13,822 nt of DNA from Candidatus Omnitrophota bacterium (lineage in GTDB: Bacteria; Verrucomicrobiota; Verrucomicrobiia; Limisphaerales; UBA1319). Each line of letters begins with the position of its first letter. Within the stretch, counting starts at the first letter, position 1. Of the stretch, positions 1 to 6,634 are shown piece after piece. Position numbers and translations under genes: made by a program. Under the pieces are notes generated by a model. That model saw nothing but the letters and a program-made list of their open reading frames with translations, searched no databases and was not told the origin of the DNA. The stretch is taken from the NCBI GenBank assembly GCA_023473405.1, contig JAMCZD010000264.1, positions 2,964-16,785 of the forward strand, in the 5' to 3' direction.

Positions 1-99
1 TTTTACGGATGGCGGTTGCGGGGGAAAGCGATAGCGACTATCGTGGCTGGAAAGATCGTTTGGCAAGAGCCTGATGCGCTGAAACCGGTTCGGACATAA
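1..99 (+). CDS. C-terminal end of an amidohydrolase (dihydroorotase/allantoinase-like), partial
   Basis: Frame 1 is open from the first base to a TAA at 97-99 and gives 32 residues. They read like the closing beta-strands of cyclic amidohydrolases, which typically end in F/Y-x-G-x-x-L-x-G, then a T-x-V-x-G-x-x-V strand. Here one sees FYGWRLRGK followed by TIVAGKIVW. In dihydroorotase, allantoinase and dihydropyrimidinase this segment belongs to the small beta domain beside the metal-binding barrel. No catalytic residues lie inside the window, so substrate cannot be inferred. It is separated from the next gene by almost 400 bases and is probably not co-transcribed with it. The family call rests only on this short tail. 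Confidence 0.5.
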   Translation, partial: FYGWRLRGKAIATIVAGKIVWQEPDALKPVRT

Positions 100-491
100 A
101 CCCTCGAAATCAAGGCAAACGGCGCGCGGAAAGCTAGTCGGCACGATGAAACACTACCCGGAAGTTGCACGGAATAAGAAGCGCCAAGACGTTCCCAGGT
201 CCGCCTTCCACTTTGCTGTTGTATTTCGCCCGCTAATTGCTAGCATGTCGCCACAATTCCAGGAAAGGCCATCATGACACCGTTAATGCCAAAAGTAGCA
301 GTCGGATGCCGAAGGCTCGGGCAGGGCGGGCGAATGCATTGTTTTGGCGTTCTGAGCATGCGTATTGCTGAAAAGCTGCGATGCGATCGGGCGCCTCATG
401 GGGGCAGGCCGGCACTCGGCCTCCGGATGGCTGGAAAATGGCGTTCAACTATTCGGCCGGAATTCCCCAAATCAAATGGAGGTAGGATCAT
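100..491. other. Intergenic region upstream of the aminotransferase, with one doubtful small ORF
   Basis: No recognisable gene, RNA or repeat was seen in these 392 bases. One short + strand reading frame (274-495, 73 codons) has a purine-rich AGGAAAGG shortly before its ATG, and its TGA overlaps the aminotransferase ATG in an ATGA arrangement. Its product is rich in Arg and Gly, has no recognisable motif or signal peptide, and may be chance in high-GC DNA. The aminotransferase has its own strong ribosome binding site, so it does not need translational coupling. No convincing -35/-10 pair was found. Confidence 0.4.
478..482 (+). promoter_or_regulatory. Shine-Dalgarno site GGAGG of the aminotransferase gene
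   Basis: GGAGG lies 9 bases before the ATG at 492. It is the clearest ribosome binding site in the window and fixes this start. Most other starts here have weak sites or none. Confidence 0.75.
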
Positions 492-1850
492 ATGAAAAAT
501 TATCTGACACGACGCGGGTTCATCCGGCATGCGGCGGCTGGTTCAGCTGCCCTCACTTGGTTGAGCTCAAACCAGGCGCCCTCGGTGTTCGCGGCCGAGG
601 CAGACAAACCGGCCTTGCTTGGCGGCACACCGGTGCATACGGGAGGCTGGCCTCCCTGGCCGACGTGGCGGCAGTCATGGGAAGCTGCAGTTCTCGATGT
701 GTTGCGCAGCGGACATTGGTTCCGCGGTGCCGGCGAGCACGTGGCGGAATTCGAGACTGCCTATGCGAAGCTGCTGGGTGCCAAACGGTGTCTGGCCACC
801 GCCAGCGGCACCACGGCGTTGCTGGTTAGCCTGCATGTCATGGGCGTGGACGCCGGCGACGAGGTCATCGTTTCACCCTTTACGTTCATTGCCACCTATA
901 ATGCCGTCCTGATCAACAAGGCCCTCCCGGTATTTGCCGATACCGATCCCGCCACGCTTACCATGGACCCGGCTTCAATCGAAAGCCGAATCACTGACCG
1001 GACCCGCGCCATTCTGCCGGTGCATATCTACGGTATGCCTTGCGACATGGACCCCATCAACGACATCGCCCGACGGCACCAGCTTGCCGTCATCGAGGAT
1101 GCCTGCCAAGCCTGGCTGGCCGAATACAAGGGGAAGAAATGCGGCGTGCTTGGCGATCTCGGCTGCTTTAGCTTCCAAAACTCAAAGCATCTCCCCGCCG
1201 GCGAAGGCGGTGCCGTCACCAGCAACAGCGATGATCTGCTGGACCGGTGCAATTCCTTCCACAATTGCGGGCGCGCCTGTGGCAATTTCAAAGGTGACCG
1301 CCCGTATTTCACCCGGGGCAGCAATTACCGGATGCAGCAGTTCCAAGCCGTCATCCTCATGCAGCAGTTCGATAAGTTGGTGCGGGAAACCGAGGTCCGG
1401 CGCGAAAACGCAGACTACTTGACCGCGCAATTAAGACAGATTCCCGGCATTCAACCGGTGCGGTTGCCCGAAAACAGCCGGGCCGTATGGCACCTCTACC
1501 CGCTCCGCTATGACGCCCAGCAGTTCCACGGGCTATCCCGCGGTAAATTCATCCAGGCGCTCAATGCCGAAGGCATCCCCTTCGGCGGCGGCTACGAGGA
1601 GCAATATTATGACGGCCTGCTCGATGAGGCGATTAACTCGCGCGGCTTCAAGCGCCTCTTCAGCCCCGACCGGCTAAAGGCCTACCGCGATAGCTTCCAT
1701 GAGCTCAAAGGCAACCGTCAGGTATGCGATACCACGGTCGCCATGTACCAAAGCGTGCTCCTGGCCGACCGCGGTGACATGGACCACATCGTCGAAGCAA
1801 TTCAAAAGATTCACAAACACAGCGCCGATCTGGCAAAAGCTGCCAGTTAA
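492..1850 (+). CDS. DegT/DnrJ/EryC1/StrS-family PLP aminotransferase with Tat leader
   Basis: 452 residues. The leader carries a twin-arginine motif, TRRGFI at residues 6-11, followed by an Ala-rich stretch to about residue 35, so Tat export is predicted. The mature part starts near ALLGGTPV, a typical beginning for this sugar/cyclitol aminotransferase family. ASGTTAL (104-110) matches the phosphate-binding loop. IEDACQA places the pyridine-nitrogen Asp at residue 203. SFQNSKHLPAGEGGAV places the Schiff-base Lys at residue 232. NYRM follows further on. All key PLP residues are therefore present and the length fits once the leader is removed. Family members transaminate keto-sugars or keto-inositols from Glu or Gln. 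The substrate here is unknown. Tat export would suit an enzyme that must bind PLP before leaving the cytoplasm. A hairpin and T-rich stretch follow the gene. Confidence 0.88.
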   Translation: MKNYLTRRGFIRHAAAGSAALTWLSSNQAPSVFAAEADKPALLGGTPVHTGGWPPWPTWRQSWEAAVLDVLRSGHWFRGAGEHVAEFETAYAKLLGAKRCLATASGTTALLVSLHVMGVDAGDEVIVSPFTFIATYNAVLINKALPVFADTDPATLTMDPASIESRITDRTRAILPVHIYGMPCDMDPINDIARRHQLAVIEDACQAWLAEYKGKKCGVLGDLGCFSFQNSKHLPAGEGGAVTSNSDDLLDRCNSFHNCGRACGNFKGDRPYFTRGSNYRMQQFQAVILMQQFDKLVRETEVRRENADYLTAQLRQIPGIQPVRLPENSRAVWHLYPLRYDAQQFHGLSRGKFIQALNAEGIPFGGGYEEQYYDGLLDEAINSRGFKRLFSPDRLKAYRDSFHELKGNRQVCDTTVAMYQSVLLADRGDMDHIVEAIQKIHKHSADLAKAAS

Positions 1851-1925
1851 AAATCGGAGAAATGAGCCTGTGTAGAGGTGCCAGGGTGGGGCTGGGTTGC
1901 ATCTGGCCCTGACTGAATGTGGACT

Positions 1926-1964
1926 GCGCCGGCAGAGCGAAGCGTGGACGGCGCTTTTCTTTTC
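1926..1964 (+). terminator. Hairpin followed by a T-rich run, within a probable interspersed repeat
   Basis: GCGCCG (1926-1931) pairs with CGGCGC (1949-1954) around a 17-base loop, followed directly by TTTTCTTTTC. Lying 75 bases after the aminotransferase stop on the same strand, it could act as an intrinsic terminator. The 6-bp stem is short for this. The loop sequence GGCAGAGCGAAGCGTGG resembles, from memory, a repeat common between genes in Verrucomicrobiota genomes, so it may be a dispersed element rather than a dedicated terminator. Confidence 0.4.
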
Positions 1965-1995
1965 GGGCCGGCCATCCGGCGTCGCACTACAACTG

Positions 1996-2049
1996 GGCAG
2001 AGCAGCGGTTCGGCCCTGCCTTTTCTGGCAGGGCGGACGCTGCTGCGCC
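1996..2049. repeat. Long imperfect inverted repeat (hairpin)
   Basis: The left arm (1996-2020) and right arm (2027-2049) pair around the 6-base loop TTTTCT. The inner GCCCTGCC/GGCAGGGC stem is perfect over 8 bp, and AGCAGCG pairs with CGCTGCT further out, with an internal mismatch or bulge. It lies in the gap before the broken glycosidase gene. It could be an RNA-level structure in that gene's leader or a dispersed palindromic element. No protein-coding reading across it is convincing. Confidence 0.55.
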
Positions 2050-2127
2050 TTGGCCTTGACGGGGGGGTGCCGTCCTGAGAGCCTTTTTGCGAATCAAAAA
2101 CGAAAAGGGCATTGCCAGTTCCATAGA

Positions 2128-4345
2128 ATGAAAACGTCCGCGTCATCTCAGGCTGAACGCAGCCTCCTCAAGAACAGAGTATTAGCTTTACTCCCCAGAC
2201 GGGGGGTGTGTCTCACTTGGTTCGTTTCCGCGGTGCTTGGTCTGGCGGTTGCCGAATCCAGGGCCCAAACCAACAGCGCCTGGCCGCAAGCTTATTCTGT
2301 CCATCGGGATGAGACAGCCGGCGTTCTCGCCCTTCGCACTCCGTTCTACACCATCGAGCATAGCCTGAAGCAAGGCGGCGCTATTAGCCGGATCACGCTC
2401 GCGCACGGTCGGTCTGCCAACCAGGTCTGCCAACCTGCTGGTCCGTCCGATCGAAACTCGAATTCGGGACGAAAGAGGCGCTGTTCTCAGCGACTTGCTG
2501 GATTCGGCGCCGGCAATCACGCATCGCCGCATTGGATTAAACGAATTGGTGACCGTCGAGTGTGCCCTGGTGGACGCTCAAGGCCGTCCCTCGGACCTGC
2601 GGGTGAAGACTACTTTCGAGTACCGATGGGGCTACGTTAAGATTCATAAGGAGTTCCGCTTTCCGTCCGACGGCTTTCGAGTGCGTGAGTTGTGCCCGTT
2701 CTCAACCGTCCTGGCTCCCAGCCTTTCCAAATATGGATACCGGGAAGGGATCACGGAAGATGAAGGTGCCCCGCCGTTCTCGTTCGGGAGCAATCGATGG
2801 GGTAAGCTGCGCCCGGGACAGCCTCCTGATCAATCCCTCCGGACGCCTTACATACCACGTTCCATGATCTTTGTGGACCGCGGGGTCGAGGGATTGGAAT
2901 GGTTTGTGAGTTCCGACCTTTCGCAATGGGACCTGCAACTCACCTCACACCGCGGCCAGGGCCAGTGCCTGCTCGAGCCCAGCCCGATTCCGTCCGGCTT
3001 GGCGTTGTCCATCTCCCCGTTCTCGAGCACCAACTCGACGGTGCTGATGACGAATGCATGCATCTATGATTTCTACGTGGCCGTCCCAATCCTCGAAGGG
3101 CATGCCCATCGGCCGTGGCTGCATACCTCGTTCAATCGCAATCGGGGCAACTGGGTCACGGCAGAGGAAATCCAGCGTTGGGCGCGGAAAGGCATCCAAA
3201 CGGTTCACTGCCATAATGACGGCGATTATTATGAGGACGGCTTGTTCTGGCGGGACGGTTCATACCCGCCTTACCCGGACATGGACCGCTATGACCAAGT
3301 CCTGAGGGAGTGCCGCCAGGCCGGCATTCGGACCGCCACTTACTTCTCGGATAAAGAACTCCACCCCAGCACCAGGGAATTCCAGGAACACGGTTCGGAA
3401 TGGGGACGGAAAAACCGCAAGGGCGATCTGCAACACAATTTCTTCCGCGGCCAGAGCGAGTTCGGCGCCCAGATGTGCCTGCGGTCCGGCTGGCTTGGTT
3501 TCTTGAAAATCTCCATCGACCGGGTGCTGAAAAATCATCCGTTGGACGGCGTTTATTTCGACTGGAACGTCGCGCTGCTTTGTTACAATCCCCTCCACGA
3601 AGGCAAGCGGGACCCCCATGCCGCGGCTCAAGGTCATTGGGACGTCGATGAACTTTTGGACTTGATGGAATGGACCCGCAACCGGGTCGGGCCGAACGGC
3701 CTGGTCATCATCCATAATACCACCACACCCATGTTCGCCACCGAGAATTTCGCCAATTACGTTGTTGCCACAGAATGGGGCTATGGGAAATGGACAGACC
3801 GCGCCCCCGACCTCGAAGACCTGCCCCTCGAGTGGTCCCTGGCCGGCGCCCGAACTCGAGGCGTGATCAGTTATGGGACGATCGACCCCCAGGCGCCACG
3901 GCGGCTCCACCGGGTGTTCGCCCTCGAGGCCTTTCTCGGCGGCGTAACTCCTTGGCCCGCCAGCAACGAAACCTTCGATCTGCTCCCGTTGCTTAAACCA
4001 ATCGGCAACCTCGAGTCCTGCCAGTTTGCGGGCTGGCGGAACCAAGCCGTCAGTATGTCGGACCATCGGTGTGCCTCGGCTGTCTACAGCCGCCCATGTG
4101 AGGCTTACCTAATGTTGGCCAACCTTGATCAGAACTCGAAGGATGTTACCTGCGTTTTGCACCCGGAAATGCTCCCTCATCCGTTGCCTCACCTCAGCTC
4201 CGCCACCCGGTGGGTCCTGGGACCGTCGAAGGCCGGTGAGCCCTCGACACTCGTATCCTCGGACCTCGACGCTCGCCAGTTAATTGGGTCGGGGCTTCAA
4301 CTGGCTCTTCCTGGCGCTGACGCCATCCTCATTCGCGTGAGATAG
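2128..4345 (+). pseudogene. Secreted TIM-barrel glycoside-hydrolase-like gene, frameshifted by a 13-bp tandem duplication
   Basis: Removing one copy of the 13-bp duplication at 2411-2435 gives one continuous frame of 734 residues. It begins MKTSASS, with a long basic N-region, a hydrophobic stretch (VCLTWFVSAVLGLAVAES) and a likely signal-peptidase site near SRA-Q. A beta-rich N-terminal half resembling a mutarotase-type sandwich follows. The C-terminal half has TIM-barrel hallmarks: WARKGIQTVHCHND, CRQAGIRTATYFSD, then LDGVYFDWN, whose Asp (codon 3560-3562) is a candidate catalytic residue. I cannot assign a CAZy family. As it stands, the upstream frame leaves the homologous reading after the duplication and stops at 2640. 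An internal ATG at 2495 could give a 616-residue product without a signal peptide. No Shine-Dalgarno site precedes 2128. The lesion could be real or an assembly error. Confidence 0.75.
2411..2435 (+). repeat. 13-bp tandem duplication causing the frameshift
   Basis: GGTCTGCCAACCA (2411-2423) is followed at once by GGTCTGCCAACC (2424-2435). Because 13 is not a multiple of 3, reading moves by +1. Deleting one unit restores HGRSANLLVRPIE across the junction and joins the two long open frames exactly. Confidence 0.9.
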
Positions 4346-4834
4346 TGTCGGATTAGTTTACATTACCACCAGGCCGCTTGTAAGATCTTGCTAAAGCGCT
4401 ACTTGCTTTGAGGCGGGCCAGTGCCGGGCCGCGTTGTGTAGGTATTCTTTACACTAAGATCCAGGCCGGGAAAAACAGCGGTCCTTCAGCAGGGTTCTGT
4501 AACTCCTTCATCAACAATGACATGCAACTGTCCACACAACCGCTCGCCTTCGCTTGGTATGGATGATGCTGTTTGTCAGTAGAAAATCGTATCATCGAAA
4601 CGGCGACAAGGATTATGGGCACCTTTGCCGGTGTCCACTGAAGGCAGGGAGATGTGCTCGATGCGAAGTAGAAGGCGAAATTTGTCCGAACGCGGCATTC
4701 CATCATGAACTTTATCGCCGGTGGATGTGTCCAGGACACGCCTTTGTTTAAGGAAACCGGTCGCAGGAGTTGAAGCTGCCGTGCACTAAGGGTCCTTCGT
4801 GACTTGCGTTTCCCGTTCGGTGTTTGTATGAACT
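4346..4834. other. Intergenic region without a recognisable gene
   Basis: About 490 bases between the broken glycosidase and the PAS gene. Small reading frames exist on both strands (for example 4554-4751 + and 4449-4739 -), but they oppose each other, have no recognisable motif, and their composition looks like chance. No clear terminator, promoter or RNA structure was identified. The long gap suggests the PAS gene is transcribed on its own. Confidence 0.45.
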
Positions 4835-5803
4835 ATGCAAACTTGGGTTGAGGAAAACGTGTATGTAAGCCTGTTTCAAGCTCTGGCCGTTCCGGTCATC
4901 TTGTTTGACACGGAAAACCGGATCAGCAAGTTGAACCCGGCGGCCTTGGAATTGCTTTACGGTTCACATCAGTCGGAAGTGCTACTGCATGCCAAGGCCC
5001 CGGCCCGGGATATACTTCTTTGCTTGCGAAGGGAACTTGAGGACCACATTTCAGGGGCGAAGTCTGACGCTTCGTTTGAAAAGGTTTTCGAGACGTGCCG
5101 CGGAAGGCGCGTTTTCGAGGTTAAACTCAAGCGATTGCTTGGCCGGGACTGTGCCTTCCAAGGCTCAGTGGCCATGTTGGTCGACTTAACCGAGGGCCGT
5201 CGTGCGGAGGAAATGGGGGACCAATTCAAACGCGTGGCAGAACAGCATCCGCATTCCATCGTCGTCACCGATCCAACCGGCAATATCGAATACGTCAATG
5301 CCAAGTTTGTCCAGGTAAGCGGTTACCTGGAACATGAGGTGTTGGGCAGAAATCCGCGCATTCTCAAATCGTGCGTGACTCCACCGGAAAAATACCAGGA
5401 GTTGTGGAAGACGATTATCGAAGGCCGCGAGTGGCAAGGTGAATTACAGAATCGAAGAAAAAACGGCGAGTTGTTCTGGGAAAGCGTCAACATAACCCCC
5501 ATCCGCGGAACCGGCGGTGAAATTACCCACTACCTCGCCATCGAACAAGACATCACCGCCCGCAAAGCAGCCGAGGCTGAACGCGACCAGCAAATCGCCG
5601 AGCTCAAGAGTGCCCTTGACAAGGTGAAAACGCTGAGCGGTTTGCTGCCCATCTGCGCCTCCTGCAAAAAAATCCGAGACGATAAAGGTTGCTGGAACCA
5701 ACTCGAGGCCTACATCCAACAGCACTCCGAGGTTCAGTTCAGTCATGGCCTGTGCCAGGAATGCCTGGCCAAGCTCTACCCGGAATTGAATGAGTCAACT
5801 TAG
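4835..5803 (+). CDS. Double-PAS sensor protein with a C-terminal four-cysteine domain
   Basis: 322 residues, cytoplasmic, with no membrane segment. The first PAS domain spans about 10-118 and is divergent. The second spans about 130-242 and is canonical: VVTDPTGNIEYVNAKF, GRNPRILKS, W-x-GE-x-x-NRRKNGELFWE, and a PAC end HYLAIEQDITARK. The LOV flavin cysteine position holds Pro (GRNPRILK), so this is not a blue-light LOV domain. A short coiled-coil linker (243-266) leads to a C-terminal block with C274-x2-C277 and C307-x2-C310 around KKIRDDKG and FSHGLCQEC. This block recurs at the C-terminus of many PAS or receiver-domain proteins and probably binds zinc. Its role is not established to my knowledge. 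There is no histidine kinase, GGDEF or HTH domain, so the output would be through this domain or a partner. The start has no obvious Shine-Dalgarno site. Confidence 0.85.
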   Translation: MQTWVEENVYVSLFQALAVPVILFDTENRISKLNPAALELLYGSHQSEVLLHAKAPARDILLCLRRELEDHISGAKSDASFEKVFETCRGRRVFEVKLKRLLGRDCAFQGSVAMLVDLTEGRRAEEMGDQFKRVAEQHPHSIVVTDPTGNIEYVNAKFVQVSGYLEHEVLGRNPRILKSCVTPPEKYQELWKTIIEGREWQGELQNRRKNGELFWESVNITPIRGTGGEITHYLAIEQDITARKAAEAERDQQIAELKSALDKVKTLSGLLPICASCKKIRDDKGCWNQLEAYIQQHSEVQFSHGLCQECLAKLYPELNEST

Positions 5804-5814
5804 AACCAATCACC

Positions 5815-5843
5815 TTGACAGCCTGCCGAATATTCGCGAAAAT
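5815..5843 (+). promoter_or_regulatory. Possible sigma70 promoter with a palindrome in the spacer
   Basis: TTGACA (5815-5820) is a perfect -35 consensus. GAAAAT (5838-5843), 17 bases on, is a weak -10 with 4 of 6 matches. The perfect 10-bp palindrome CGAATATTCG (5827-5836) sits between them and could be an operator. It would serve the secreted-barrel gene about 170 bases downstream. Sequence only; weak -10. Confidence 0.3.
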
Positions 5844-6009
5844 CATATCTAAATCAAGACCGCAACCTTATCGGCAGAGAGTATGAATGCTGGCGCGGCC
5901 CGGGTAATTTGGCAGCTAACCCGGCGGAACAAGCGCTAAGCAACAGACACCAAACCTCATCTCCGTGATGAATCTGAAGCTCAACGATGCTTCTACCGAA
6001 TATTTAAGT

Positions 6010-6582
6010 ATGAATAAGCCCCAAATCAATGTTCCGTTTGTAAATCTTCTGGCGAAAATGGCCGTTTTCGCGCTCTGTTGCACCTCCATTAGCCTGGCCG
6101 AGACTTCGGTGAATTCGGCTATCGCACTTCATTATGTGGATAGTTGGGAAGGGGCAGTGGTAGAATCAACAAGCCACAATGACGGCAGTATGGACGCGGT
6201 CATAAAAGCAACCGGCATCGCCGATCGCCTAGGGAAGATCAGCGCCGATATCAACATCCACATCGGTGCGCCTGTTCTTGTTGATTTCAAAAACAAAAGG
6301 AGTGCCTTTATCCTCCCCTGGGTCGGCAGCAGCACCATTCATTTCGAAGAGGGTGACTGGTTCACGGACGATTTCCGAGGCGCAACAGTGGTGCCGCTCG
6401 ACAAGACCGGACAACCTTTACCGCCTCCTTATTACGGCACCGGCGTATGGATCATCACCGACGGCATCGGACGGTTCACAGGAGCCACCGGAAGCGGTAT
6501 CACGAAGGGCATTGACTACGAGACCGGCGCCTATGCCGGTCAAAACTCAGGCATGATTTGGCTGAGGAAGCCGCATAATTAG
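6010..6582 (+). CDS. Secreted protein with allene-oxide-cyclase/dirigent-like beta-barrel motif
   Basis: 190 residues from the ATG at 6010. GTG 5965 and ATG 5968 are in-frame alternatives that would add about 15 residues ahead of the signal peptide, and none of the three has a good Shine-Dalgarno site. I prefer 6010 because it gives a normal signal peptide: basic start, MAVFALCCTSISLA core, and cleavage near SLA-ET. The mature part is beta-rich. Near the C-terminus, GTGVWIITDGIGRFTGATGS resembles the I-x-x-G-x-GRF-x-GATG motif of the allene-oxide-cyclase/dirigent barrel superfamily. Bacterial members are mostly uncharacterised and lack proven enzyme activity. No catalytic residues can be named. 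It stands alone and converges with the next gene, with about 50 bases between stops. Confidence 0.6.
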   Translation: MNKPQINVPFVNLLAKMAVFALCCTSISLAETSVNSAIALHYVDSWEGAVVESTSHNDGSMDAVIKATGIADRLGKISADINIHIGAPVLVDFKNKRSAFILPWVGSSTIHFEEGDWFTDDFRGATVVPLDKTGQPLPPPYYGTGVWIITDGIGRFTGATGSGITKGIDYETGAYAGQNSGMIWLRKPHN

Positions 6583-6634
6583 CGCGTATTTTGAAATTGT
6601 CAGGGGTGCTGCCGCAATGGGTGTTTGATTCCAC

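Noticed and set aside
274..495. 73-codon ORF overlapping the aminotransferase start by ATGA.
   Set aside because: It has a plausible ribosome binding site but no recognisable protein features, and the next gene has its own strong site. Kept only as a remark on the intergenic region.
2056..2080. GGGGTGCCGTCCTGAGA resembles the start of a TPP riboswitch (THI box).
   Set aside because: The downstream conserved core around ACCTGATC and the matching helices are absent, and the gene downstream has no link to thiamine.
3260..4066. 268-codon open frame on the - strand inside the broken hydrolase gene.
   Set aside because: It is antisense to a segment with clear barrel-protein sequence. Such frames are common in GC-rich coding DNA, and it shows no recognisable motif.
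4554..4751. 65-codon ORF with several cysteines, possibly a small zinc-binding protein.
   Set aside because: The cysteine spacing does not match a known motif, there is no ribosome binding site, and another frame overlaps on the opposite strand.
5330..5380. LOV-type photosensory site in the second PAS domain.
   Set aside because: The motif reads GRNPRILK. The flavin-binding cysteine is replaced by proline.
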